Source: Coemansia sp. RSA 922 | Taxonomy: Eukaryota; Kickxellomycota; Kickxellomycetes; Kickxellales; Kickxellaceae | DNA: 18,835 nt | Reading direction: 5' to 3' | Assembly (NCBI GenBank): GCA_027577415.1 | Contig: JANBQS010000403.1 | Location: forward strand, 1 to 18,835 | In this document: positions 6,005 to 16,522 of the stretch, one piece after another | How the letters are laid out: the number at the start of each line of letters is the position of its first letter | Numbering within the stretch: the first letter of the stretch is position 1 | The notes under the pieces: model-generated | Seen by the model: only the letters and a program-made list of their open reading frames with translations | Told to the model about the DNA's origin: nothing | Database searches by the model: none | Translations under genes and position numbers: made by a program

Positions 6005-8476
6005 AATAACTATAGAAATTCGAATAATATATAAAATGTCAAGAAATCGTGATTGCAAGCAAGATTGAAATTCATATCGCTAGCCCTATTTTTCTTCTTT
6101 ACTTTATCTTGGGTGATCTGATCGGCCTGTGATTATGCGATTGGAAAAAGGGGGAAAAGACGAGATAACAAAAAAATAACCCGTACTGTGTGACACACTA
6201 TAGCTTTTTCAAAAAAGAAAAAAATACAATCCATAGGAAAAAAAAAATACAATCGGGCTGCTTCTAATGTTATTATTGTCGCTGTAGTGCTCGATTGTCT
6301 ATTTTGTCTCTTTCGGCACATTTACTCTCTCCCCCCTGTCTCTAATTCTGTCTTTTCTTTTGTGTGTGTAATTTGATATATGCAACGTAGACAGATATTG
6401 TAGGTTTGCTTTTATGTCGGAACCAAACTAGGATATATTAAATGCGCCTCCTATTCTGAATATAAAAATAAAACCTATTGCAATCATAAGAGGTCCTGCA
6501 CTATTTCATTATGTACGCCTTTTTATTTGTTGTTGTTGTTGAGCGTCTATATCAACTCTAATTGTTAACGCACTACAAAGAAACACCCCCCAAAAAAACT
6601 AGGCTCTTTTTTTTCTGTTATGGAAAAATAAAACTTGGTCTGTTGATATTTTAACGACTTGGTCGTTTATTTTTTCTTCTTCTCTTATCTCGCCCGAATT
6701 TTACCCCCCACCCCCAAAAAAACTTTTAATTGTTCTTTTTCTTGCCACAGTGAAACACCCAATTTTCTATTTTTTTTTTATTGCAGCCCCTGTGTCGATC
6801 CTTTTTTTTTTTACATTGTTCTTGGATGACGATGCGTAGCTTCGGCAGACATTGCACGCATGGCGAGTGACTGACACACTGTAAAATAAAAAAAGTAGTA
6901 GCATCTTTCACCTTATCATATCCAAATAGCTGCATTGCCGCAATTATAGTGACCGCATGTCAATAATAATAATAAAAAATCAACAAAGTACAGAGACCTC
7001 ACCATTGAAAAAAAAAAAAAAAACATGTGAGCGGATCGATGACCTCATCCATCATAAATTGCTCCTCCTACGCAGAGGCAATATCGCATGTATAGGACGC
7101 GATACAAAAAAATGACACAACGCGAGTGCTACAGAATGAAAAAAGTTGATACTACCTCCAATCCCTCGCGAGCTCATTCCCCATACGATGGCAATGTTGC
7201 ATATACAACGCACATACCAAAAAAGAAAAAACTTTATTACCAAGGCAGCTCCGCTATAAAGCGAAACCCAACGACTACGCCAATCTCGCGCTCATCTCCA
7301 TGTGGAGGCGGAGTTTAATTAGTGAGTTCAGGGGTGGCGGAGGTCATTTTTTTTAACGCGATCCCTCCCCTTTTGTGGATGGTGATCGACACTGCCATTT
7401 TTTTTTTCCACGTGGCCGAGTTTCTTTTTCTCTTTTTATCCCAGCCCCTCGGGAGTAGCGATAGATATTGCAGATCGCAGTTGGGGGGTTTTTTTTCACT
7501 CGATGACAAAGTCGTCCATGGCGTTTGCTCAGTGTCGGGCAAAAAAAAATTCTATAGGCCGCATTTCTGTTGTCGTCGTCGTTTCCATATTGAACATATG
7601 ACACAAATAGACGACAAAGACAAGGCTGCTTTATCGCTGTGTGAGCGTGAATATAAAGCGTCTGAAGAATAGGACCATTCTGTTGCTCGAGCGGGCGTGC
7701 ACTTTATTGTCATCCACATTCGGAAGCGGTGCTGAGAACGAGGCATTGTTCGCTATCCCAATCTATTGCCCACATTGCCCGGGCGACAATCGTGCTGGTT
7801 ATCTTTATTCGGAATGAGAAAGGGAATAAAAATAGAGGATGGGGGTGGGGGTGGAGTATGCCTCCCCCTGGGGGTGTCTCAATCTGCACCCGTATATTTT
7901 TTGTTTGTCTACGAAAAAAAAAAACAACACAACACGCTTGTATAGCAATCTTGAAAGGGATTCCAGCCCAAACCACCTGCCCCCTCGCTGGGATAATGCC
8001 GTCCTCGCTAGACACACAAAAAACCACCATTATAAAACAAATAAAACAAGGAAAGTTTTGGAGAGGGTGGTAGACATACCCCCCCCTTGCCCAAGTTCTG
8101 AAAATATTGTTGCGTACAGCGAGCATTTTTGCGTGCGCGCTCACTTCATTGCCCCCCCTTTTGTTGCTCCCTGCTCACGCCCGTATCTTTACCCTTCTTT
8201 TTTTTCCTTCTCGTATACAGGGCCCGAGTGGGTATAAAAAGGACGGGTTCTGGCGCCACGATGAGGAGGTGGCAAAATACTTTTTTGTGAACATCAACAA
8301 CAGTTTTCCAACTTTCGCATATATATTGCAAACTAACCCTGCTCATTTTTTTTATTTCAAACTTTTTTATACCTCCACCTTTTATCGTTTACTGCGATAT
8401 ATCTCTGGGACCGGCACCCGCTATCATTAGTACAAGTCCCCCACTCCCCCCTTTTTATTACACACTCATTTGTAAC
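6005..8476. other. Long divergent intergenic region (2.47 kb)
   Basis: No convincing gene is seen between bL34m (-) and the Crz1-like gene (+). The sequence is full of homopolymer A, T and C tracts, small TTG (about 6528) and AAT (about 6962) microsatellites, and G-runs at 7841-7852 with a CCCCC-T-GGGGG palindrome nearby (about 7863-7874). A perfect hairpin, AACGAC-TTG-GTCGTT, is at 6653-6667. GGGGCTG occurs twice on the minus strand (6784-6790, 7442-7448). Short open frames here have runs of F, K or P and no domain character. I found no tRNA box A/B pattern. A long regulatory region for the transcription factor is the simplest reading; an unrecognised ncRNA is possible. Confidence 0.6.
8233..8240 (+). 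promoter_or_regulatory. TATA box of the Crz1-like gene
   Basis: TATAAAAA in the context GGGTATAAAAAGG closely matches a classic TATA box. It lies 244 bp upstream of the ATG at 8477, so initiation near 8265 would leave a leader of about 210 nt. A nine-codon upstream frame (8261-8290) begins close to the expected start site and may or may not be transcribed. Confidence 0.6.
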
Positions 8477-10912
8477 ATGGATACTTCTACTGTCTCAAAC
8501 GTCTATCGCCACACGTCTCAGCCCGACAACAACCAAATTATGATCCAGCATCAGCGGCAACAGCTATCCAACGACCTATATCCCATGGCTATGGCCGCAA
8601 ATCAAGCGCTCACACCCTCTCCGCTGATGCATTCGAACCTCGACGGTATTATCTCAAGCTACACGGCCAGTCCGCTCGCCAGTCTACAGCAGGTGCCTAG
8701 CAACGTTTCCTCTCAGATCGGCCTGCTTGGCATGGGGTCGCCCTTTCTCCCGCACAACACTCTGCCTTTGTCTACTCCACCGTCACTGGCGCCTGTCTCC
8801 GCACCGCAAAACTATAATGGACTCTCTTTGGATGGCGCTGGGCTCGATTCGTCTGCCAGCATGCTATACTCTCCTAATAATATGCTCCAGCAGCATCGTC
8901 AGAACGTCAGTCTACCTTCGAATGCGCCGCGCATGCCAGTGTTTAGTGACCAAGCTTTGGGCGTCCCATCTGGTAAGTAAAAGCTATAATCCCATCCTTT
9001 TGCTCCCTCTATTTTTCATGCTTTGCCCTTTCTCTCTCTCTCTTTTTGCCGGCAAACTTTTCTACAGCACTCTTTTATTTATTTATTTGTGCATGTAAGA
9101 AAGATTGCCGACGCATATGCAGCGCCTGCATTTTGAGAATCTCACCCTCTTTTGCAAGGCAATTATTTCCTCAAAAGTTCCTCACGCTTAAATTGATTCC
9201 ATCCCCCATCCTTCACTCCCCCCAAAGCAGTAACCTTTTGCAGAGCCATTCCATGGTCCGGTCTGATAATGTCTTTTGTAAAAAGAAAGAAAAAATATTT
9301 TTTTCTTGTGTTTAATATTTCTAACCCACTAATCTTTTTCCTTTTTGTTGATATGCATTTTTTGATAAACATTCCTATAGGCTATTCAAGTCAATCTAAC
9401 GATGGTCTAGGCGGTGTGTTTTTCGACACACAGGCACTTGGAAATTTCTCTAACCAGGGTATGTTTGGAGATATGTCGACGTACTCAAGTCCCAGTCAGA
9501 CGCAGCAGATCGGAATGATGCCGCCGACGCCAATCTCGGCTCCATTTACCAGTCACCAAGAGCCGGCTATCACCGTCGCCACCGCTATGCTCACTGGCCA
9601 AACGGTTACAAACTACGGGCTAGGACTACCGCTGCAAGCGCCAACATCATTCTTCCATCATCAGCAGCAGCACTACTCTCCGCTCGGCACAGTCAGCTCG
9701 GCGCCACCGAACATGCTCGAGTTCCCGCATAACGTACTACGCACGCAGGGTTCGGTCGATGAGCGCCACGTCAGCGCCAGCCCGTACTGCAGTCCTGCAG
9801 CCATGCCCACACCCGCCGCTACTTTGGGCAAGGCCAACACAGCTCGTCGCAGCCGTACGAACAACGGCACTACTGAGCACCGGTACCGCCGCAACTCTGA
9901 GCTGATGGCGACCGAGCGAATCGCCAATGCAGTTGGATCACCAGCGGGAGTTGTTACTGCGGGCAGTAACAGAAGCAGTAACTCTACCGGTCTGAATAGC
10001 GGGGTTCGTTCTGTTTCGTCGACAGTTGCTGAAGACCCAGGCTTCCGTTATGAGCACGTATTCTCGCTAAACATCAAGAACGACCAGCAGGCTTTGGCTC
10101 TTCGGCGCCCGGCCGCATCGGCTCAGTTGTCGACGCCTTTGGGATTTGCGGCGGCTCGTGGCGGTGGGTCTGTCAACACTACGTCTTTTTTGCCTGCGCC
10201 TGGGTTCAAGTCGAAGGCTGGCGCTCGGCGCGCACCTAGCGCAGCAATTTCGCTGCCGGTTGAGGAGAGCGCTGTTAGCAAAGCGCCCCAGAACATTTCC
10301 GACGCTGGTTTGGCTGTGCAAACCGACGAATTCGAGTCATTCCTCAGCTCGTCCACAGCCAGCGGTTCAAGCAGCACGAGCGCCGATACTACTACGTCGG
10401 CAGCCAGCCCCGCAGAAAAAGTCAAGCCAGCAACATCGTCGTCGAAAAAGCGCGGACGCAAGGATGCCGCCGCGCCATCGGCCAAGCGTCGCAAGCAGTC
10501 TGTGAAGGCCGAGGGCGATGGAGTAAAGGCCGAGCACGAGGGCAAGTGTTCGCAGCACAAGTGCGACCACCCTGATTGCGACAAGTCTTTTTCGCGCACT
10601 TACAACCTGGTCTCGCACCTGCGTACTCACACTGCCGAGCGACCCTATCCGTGTGGACAGTGCGAGAAGCGGTTTAGTCGGAACCATGACTTGAAGAGGC
10701 ATGTGAAGATTCACACGGGTGAGCGGCTACACCAATGCCCTGTCTGCAAGAGAACATTTGCTCGGGCTGATGCGCTTGCTCGCCACACTGCAAAGGGTAC
10801 GACGTGCAAAAGGGCTGGAAGTGCTTCGGCAAAGAATCGCCGGGCAAACACTGCCGCTCAGGACACCAAGCCTGATATTTTGGCCGCGACGCCGCTATCG
10901 CAGTGTTACTAA
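8477..10912 (+). CDS. CRZ1: Crz1-like C2H2 zinc-finger transcription factor (two exons), 675 aa
   Basis: This is a probable nuclear DNA-binding factor of the Crz1/PrzA type, activated by calcineurin in other fungi. Exons 8477-8972 and 9381-10912 join in phase 1 to encode 675 residues. Three fingers lie at the C-terminus: C560/C565/H578/H582, C590/C593/H606/H610 and an atypical C618/C621/H634/C641. The strings FSRTYNLVSHLRTHT, FSRNHDLKRH and FARADALARH closely resemble Crz1. A basic segment, KKRGRK..KRRK (about 521-537), is a likely nuclear signal and follows a serine-rich tract. The N-terminal half is disordered and rich in Q, N, S and P. Candidate calcineurin docking sites are LGVP (161-164, LxVP type) and PAITVA (227-232, PxIxIT-like). 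Assignment to Crz1 rather than another C2H2 factor rests on finger sequence. The long upstream region fits a regulated gene. Confidence 0.85.
8973..9380 (+). other. Intron of the Crz1-like gene (408 nt)
   Basis: The donor is a consensus GTAAGT at 8973 and the acceptor CCTATAG ends at 9380. The join TCT-G|GC-TAT keeps the frame. At 408 nt it is the longest intron seen here (others are 45, 86 and 90). An internal TTTCTACAG acceptor (ending 9066) and a GTAAGA donor (9094) would define a 27-nt in-frame microexon of hydrophobic residues; I consider that unlikely. The exact acceptor needs transcript evidence. Confidence 0.75.
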
Positions 10913-10932
10913 ATAAAGTTTTTTTAAATAAA
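10912..10932 (+). terminator. Polyadenylation signals of the Crz1-like gene
   Basis: AATAAA at 10912-10917 overlaps the last base of the TAA stop (10910-10912), and a second AATAAA occurs at 10927-10932. This implies a very short 3' UTR. Confidence 0.6.
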
Positions 10933-11339
10933 AAGAACCACACTTGACACTAAAGATGATAATTTTTGGTTGATTAGTAAAGCGTAGTTACTGAGAGAGA
11001 TGTTATCAAAACTCTATCAAACTATGATCACCACCACAAATATAGCTGCAAATAAAAAAGCATTTAAATTGCAGAATTGACAAGCATGAATTAAAGGTGG
11101 TAGCAATAGAAGAATAGAGAAACACTGATAATATTCAGAAATAAAAAAGACAACGTCATTGGTGTGTGTACCTTATTCGCGACATTTTGGTTGGCTGAGA
11201 GAGAGAGAGTTTGATTGACACGTGTTTTGATCACATATTCAGAGACAGTTGTAGGCCTAGCGATAACTAATAAACTTTTTTTTTTTTTACTTTTATTTTC
11301 ATAGCCTTTCATATCTATTATTATTTTTTATTTTTTGCC
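10933..11339 (+). promoter_or_regulatory. Spacer and leader upstream of TAF2
   Basis: This 407-bp AT-rich stretch separates two genes on the same strand and has no convincing reading frame. It contains a (GA)n tract near 11199-11209, an ACACGTGT palindrome with an E-box CACGTG at 11219-11224, and a T-rich tract directly before the ATG at 11340. No clear TATA box is seen. The E-box as a functional promoter site is inference. Confidence 0.4.
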
Positions 11340-14300
11340 ATGTTTGCGGTCAGCCACCAGCTTGTCTCGCTGGACATTGACTTTGCACGACGGCTAGTCA
11401 AGGGCGTGACAGAACTGTCTATAACACCAAAGACAGCCGACTTGACAGGGATTCAACTTTTCTGTGACCGACCAGGTAAACACACACAGAGTAGTATAAC
11501 AAAAACCAAGAGTTTATATATATATAATTTTATCTTACTGAAACACAAAGTTGTATTATAGTTGTGCGGAGTGTGACTATTGACGGACTGGGCTGTGAAT
11601 TCGAGCGGTTGGGGCCAATAACCAGGCAACAAGTACTGGACAAAATCTCGCGAACACAAGACAATAATGACACTGGCGAACTGTTGATAAAGTTTCCAAA
11701 GGAGTTTAGCGTGGAGAGTACCAATACCGGGTTTAAAAAGGCACACGTGCGGATAGAGTTTTACTTGGTTGAGCCAAAGACCGGACTAATATTTAGCGAG
11801 TCTGACGACGGGCGAGCAACTGTACACACAGAGACGAGAATGTATCCGAGTGTGACGCGGTCCTGGCTACCATGCGTCGACACAATGCATGAGCGGAGTA
11901 CCTGGGATCTCTTCTACACTGTGCCCGCCTGCGTAGAGTCAAGTGGCCAGTTGCTTCCAATAACTGTTATTTCTGTCGGCGAACTGAGCTCGTTGGTAGT
12001 ACACCCGCGCGACCCGTCGCGCAAGGTATTCCGGTATGTGATGTCGACAGCGACGCCAGCGTGCACGTTGGGGTTTGTCGCTGGCCCGTTTACTAGCGCC
12101 TGCACGCTGGACAGCAGTCTGCTCGCGGCCGGCGGAAGCACTAGCAACACAGCCGCCGTAGTGCCACCTCCGCTGAACGAGGAGCGAGCAGAGACGCCGC
12201 ACGGAAGCGACAGCGAAAAGGACGAGGAAGAAGAAGAGGAAGACACGCCAGTTGCGCCTGCCAACAGCAGCGTCACTGTCAGCGCCGAGACCGTCGACGC
12301 GATCGGCGGCATCTACGCGTTCACGTACGGCGGGCAGCAGGCGGAGCTGGAGAACACGTGCGCGTTCCTGCCCGAGGCGCTGGGCTTCCACTCGCAGGAG
12401 TTCGGCGCGTACCCGTACACGTCGTACAAGATCGTGTTCGTCGCGGGCCTGCGCACGCCGGTGGTCACGTGCGCGTCGCTGACGCTGGCGAGCGTCGAGC
12501 TGCTGCACCCGGCGGCGGTGATCGAGGCGGCGTACGAGGCGCGGCGCGTGCTCGGGCTGGGCGTGGCGCAGCAGTGGTTCGGCACGTACGTGGCGGCCGG
12601 CGACTGGGCCGACCAGTGGCTGGTGCTGGGGCTGGCGGGGTACACGGCCGGCGCGTTTGTGCGGCACAGCCTGGGGCACAACGAGCACCGGTTCCGGCTC
12701 AAGCGCGACATGGCGCGGCTGTGCCACGCCGACGTCAACCAGCGCGCGCTGAGCTACGCCGGCCAGCGCTGGGCGCCCGACGACGAGGCGTTTGTGCGGC
12801 TCAAGGCGCCCATCGTGCTGCACATGCTCGACCGGCGCATGGTCAAGGGCGGGCAGTCGCTGGGGCTGGCGCGCATGGTGGCCAAGGTGCTCGGCGCGGC
12901 CGTCAGCGGCGACCTCGGCAGCGCGCACGCCGTCACCACGGCGTGGTTCCTGCGCGGCTGCCGGCGCGTCAGCGGCGTCGACGTCGGCGCGTTCAGCGAG
13001 CAGTGGATCTACGGCACCGGCTGCCCGGTCTTCCACATGGCGTACGCGTTCAACCGCAAGAAGCTGGCGGTCGAGATCACCGTGCACCAGGAGTCGACCA
13101 ACGCCCGCGCCACCGCGCCGTGGGCGAAGCCGCAGGTCTTCCGCGGCCCGCTGACGGCGCGCATCCGCGAGGCCGACGGCACGCCGTACGAGCACGTGCT
13201 GGACATCTGCGAGCGCGTGCGGCGCTTCGAGGTGCAGTTCAACACAAAGTACAAGCGCATCCGCCGCAGCACCAAGCGCTTCCACCAGCGCCAGATGGCC
13301 GCCACCGACGACGCCGGCGCCCCCGCCGCCGCGCTGTTCGGCGCCGAGTCGCTGCACGCCAAGCGCGCGTGGCGCGTCGTCGAGTGGGGCGAGGCCGACG
13401 ACGAGTCGCTGGCCAGCGCCACCTTCGAGTGGATCCGCGTCGACCCCGACCTCGAGTGGGCCTGCGTCGTCCACTTTGACCAGCCCGCCTTCATGTGGGC
13501 CGCGCAGCTGCAGCGCGACCGCGACGTGGCCGCCCAGGCCGACGCCGTCGCCGCCCTGCAGCGCATGCCCAGCCAGGCCGCGTCGACGGCGCTGATGCGC
13601 GCCGTCATGGACGCGCGCGTGTTCTTCCGCGTGCGCGTCGCCGCCGCCCTGGCCCTCGCCGCCCTGGCCACCGAGCCGCTCGCCTGGATCGGCCTGCACC
13701 ACCTGGTCAACATCTACAAGGCCCGCTACTGCCTGCCCAGCGCCAACGACAGCGAGCCGCTGGACGAGCCGCGCCTCCCCCGCCCCAACGACTTTTCCAG
13801 CGTCGGCGAGTACTTTACGCAGCGCGCTGTCCTCGCCGCCCTGTCCAACATCCGCGACCGCCGCGGCGAGGCCCCCGCGCCCGCACGCCGCCTGCTGCTG
13901 GCCGCGCTGAGGTACAACGACAACAGCGAGAACCCCTACGCGGACGGCCACTATCTGGCGGGGCTGGCTGCTGCCGCCGCCAACTCTGTCGCTGGCAGCC
14001 AGCGCTTTCTGTCGGGCGCCGGCTGCGTCGACGCCATGGCCGAGGTCGAGCGCCTGCGCGCCCTGGACCTGCTTGTGCCGTCGTTCCACAACGTAGTCAC
14101 GTGCGCCGCACTGGAAGCACTGGTGCGTGTGTCGCTGGTGCAGCCCGACGCGCATGTGTTCAACACGGCGCTGTTTGCTGCGATGGCTGACGTGCAGGCG
14201 TATACGCCGGTGAGGCAGACCGCGGTCTCCGGCCTATTGTTGCACTGGGGGCCCTGCGTGCAGCCCGTGGCGCGGCTGATGGCTGCCTGGGCATCTGACC

Positions 14301-16522
14301 TAGCCCACCCGCGATTGGCCGTCGACATATCGCGCCACGTCGTGCAGTTGCTGATGGTGCGTGCTATGGCGTTTGGCCGCCAGCACCACAGCCTATTGTT
14401 TATGGAGGAGCAAGGGTCTGGCGTGGCTGAGCACATTGACACGCCAGCGAGGCTCGTCGGCGGATTCGAAGCACTAGTCGACGATGGAATTGCAGACTCG
14501 CTGGAGCTGAGGAGCATACTGGCATCGGCTGTCTATGACTCTGCAGTGCCAGCCGAGTCGCGCAGACTACTAGCAGCCGTACACGCGCTAGTATACCAGA
14601 CTATCGATGAGTCTATACCTCCGCCGCCACGTCAGCCGCGTCGCCGACTTAAAATCAGACTGCAGCCCAAATCAGTCAAACCAGCAGAGGGGTCGCCCAT
14701 GTCGAGTGATAGCGAGGATACGCCGTTGGCTCTTTTGGGTGTTCAGGATTCCGTGCCTCGTATTCAGCAGCCGCGTCGAAAGTACCAAAAGAAAGTGCCG
14801 CGTGTCACTACTGATGAATTTGTTTCTATCGATGACGATTTGCCTCCCATTGCTGGTACCCGTCCACCGCCACTTGCTGGTACTCGTCCACCGCCGATTG
14901 CTGTGCCTGACGCTAGTCTCAATTCGCCCGTATACACTGCTCCTGTTGCTATTCCGTCGCCGCCGATAAAGCTAAAGCTAAAACTTTCCAAAGTCACGTC
15001 TTCGGCTGTTCTCGACACTATCAGCAGCAGCAGCAGTCCGCTAGCCAAGGAAATATCGCCTGCGACTCCCCCGCCTCCAGCTCCAGTAACTCCAGTACCA
15101 GTAACTACAGTTCCAGTTCCAGTTCCAGTTTTAGCGCCAGCGCCAGCGCCAGTAACTCCCACGGCTCCAGTAGTAGTAACAGCAAAACCTGTCGAGACTG
15201 TTGTTTCTTCGGGTATCGATACTGCCGCACGCAAACTCCTGCACCGCGTATTGCGTAAACTCAGTCGTCACCCAGATGCATTTCCGTTTATGCGACCAGT
15301 CGACGTTATTCTGGATGGATGTCCGACCTACTACGATATTATCAAACAGCCCATGGACCTAGGCACTATTAAGCGCAAACTCGAGACTAACGGATACTCC
15401 ACAGTAGATCAGTTTGAGGCCGATGTCCGTTTGATGCTAGCCAACTGCTATGCGTTTAATCCGCCTGGTACTCCAGTACATTTAATGGGCGAGTCTGTCG
15501 AACGTGCTTTCGATTCGGAGTGGACCAAATGTGGACTATCATCAGTCGCTCAGCCCAGTTCCACCGCACTATCAGCCACTCTGCCTAGTTCCGCCACTAT
15601 TGTAGAGCCTAGTACGCCAGTAGCTACGACGCCAAAGACTGCGAGGATTAGTACGGGTAAACGCAAATCATTCCAATCGTCAGCTCCTATATCACCCACC
15701 ACACCGTTATTTACAATGCCGCCATTGGAATCCACGAGTATCAAGCGCGTAAAGACCCATGAAACGCCTGATATCACACCGACCAAAAACCCCACGTTAT
15801 TGGACGATCCCGACGCAATAATGGAGTACCTAGACCAAACAAGGAACGAGTCAACTGAATGGTCATCGCTATGTCGTCGAACTCTTCTCCGTTTGCAAGC
15901 GCAACCATCAGCAATAGAGTTTATGGCTCCAGTCGACCCCATTAAACAAGGCGTACCGACATACTTCGACGTAATCAAACGACCCATCGACCTGTCAACT
16001 ATACGCAACAAACTTACAAGCTACAAGTCAGCCAACGAGTTTAAAGAAGATTTGGAACTACTCTTCAGCAACTGCTTCCTCTTCAATATCCCCGGCACCT
16101 ACGTACACACCCAGTGCGAGACACTACAGCGTATATTCCTTACTACATGGTCCCGTCTATCGAATACTCCTGATCTGCCAATGGACGATAAAGCATACGA
16201 AAGAGCAAGAGCCGTGTTGGGTAAACTTAAACGCGACGAGAGGTGCTGGCCTTTTTTGAAACCTGTCGATCCTGTAGCTTTGGGCGTACCGACCTATTTT
16301 GATTTGGTCAAGAATCCTATGGATATGTCGACGGTTCAGAAGAAACTCGCTAAAAAGTCCTACAGACATGTCGCTGAGTTTGTCGCCGATATCCAACTTA
16401 TCATCGACGATTGCTTCCTCTTCAATATTCCCGATACCCCTGTTCATGACTGCGGCAAGGCCATACAAGCTCTAGCCTCTAAACTTTTGGAACCAGATCA
16501 TTGGAACCAATGGCTATTTTGA
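11340..16522 (+). CDS. TAF2: TFIID subunit TAF2 with three C-terminal bromodomains (two exons), 1698 aa
   Basis: TAF2 is a nuclear TFIID subunit with an aminopeptidase-like fold that contacts core-promoter DNA. Exons 11340-11475 and 11562-16522 join in phase 1. The opening VSHQLVSLDIDFARRLVKG and the later FFRVRVAAALALAALA and LRYNDNSENPYADGHY segments are TAF2-like. The peptidase is dead: where M1 enzymes have HEXXH before QWFG, residues 378-382 read LGVAQ. An acidic insert lies near 245-280. HEAT-like repeats cover about 700-1050, followed by a Pro/Val-rich linker to about 1265. Three bromodomains follow (about 1267-1372, 1478-1580, 1590-1690), each keeping the acetyl-lysine Asn (N1345, N1554, N1667). 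Yeast and human TAF2 lack bromodomains; in yeast Bdf1 supplies them to TFIID in trans. One uninterrupted exon encodes the fusion, so it is not an annotation join. Confidence 0.93.
11476..11561 (+). other. Intron of TAF2 (86 nt)
   Basis: The donor is CCAG|GTAAAC at 11476 and the acceptor TTATAG ends at 11561, with TACTGAA (about 11537) as a possible branch point. The junction codon becomes GTT (Val46), linking CDRP to VVRSVTIDG as expected for the TAF2 N-terminus. The intron is AT-rich and carries a short TATATA run. Confidence 0.85.
14849..14896 (+). repeat. 24-bp coding tandem repeat in the TAF2 linker
   Basis: Two adjacent 24-bp units (14849-14872 and 14873-14896) encode IAGTRPPP and LAGTRPPP, and a third decayed start (IAVP) follows. 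They lie in the disordered linker between the HEAT-like region and the first bromodomain. Confidence 0.7.
15074..15180 (+). repeat. Imperfect CCAGTT/CCAGTA hexamer repeats encoding a Pro-Val linker
   Basis: Hexamer-like units such as CCAGTT, CCAGTA and GCGCCA encode alternating PV, PA and PT dipeptides just before bromodomain 1. The array probably expands and contracts, so linker length may vary between strains. Confidence 0.65.
15221..16500 (+). other. Triple bromodomain module of TAF2
   Basis: Bromodomain 1 (Asn at N1345) reads NCYAFNPPGTPVHLMGE near its BC loop, close to the BET/Bdf1 pattern. Bromodomain 2 (N1554) reads NCFLFNIPGTYVH, and bromodomain 3 (N1667) DCFLFNIPDTPVH. The ZA-loop shelf is FPF (1286-1288), IEF (1497-1499) and WPF (1608-1610) respectively. 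Domains 2 and 3 share VPTYFD and FLFNIP, so they look like the most recent duplication. Confidence 0.9.

Noticed and set aside
6823..6875. U6-like CTTCGGCAG string and possible C/D snoRNA boxes
   Set aside because: The match to U6 ends after nine bases, and the C box has a mismatch with no terminal stem; chance is likely.
7322..7672. 116-codon frame in the long spacer
   Set aside because: Runs of Phe and Lys come from homopolymers, and overlapping frames on both strands are equally long; no domain or leader support.
9067..9093. 27-nt in-frame microexon within the Crz1-like intron
   Set aside because: It would add only hydrophobic residues to a disordered region, and the single 408-nt intron already gives a clean frame.
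12358..13479. 373-codon +frame overlapping TAF2
   Set aside because: Arg/Ala/Gly-rich shadow frame in the GC-rich core; incompatible with the TAF2 frame that carries homology.
11939..14155. 738-codon open frame antisense to TAF2
   Set aside because: It lies wholly opposite the GC-rich TAF2 core, its product is an Arg/Ala/His-rich low-complexity string with no domain, and the TAF2 strand has clear homology. It results from GC-biased codons lacking stops in reverse.
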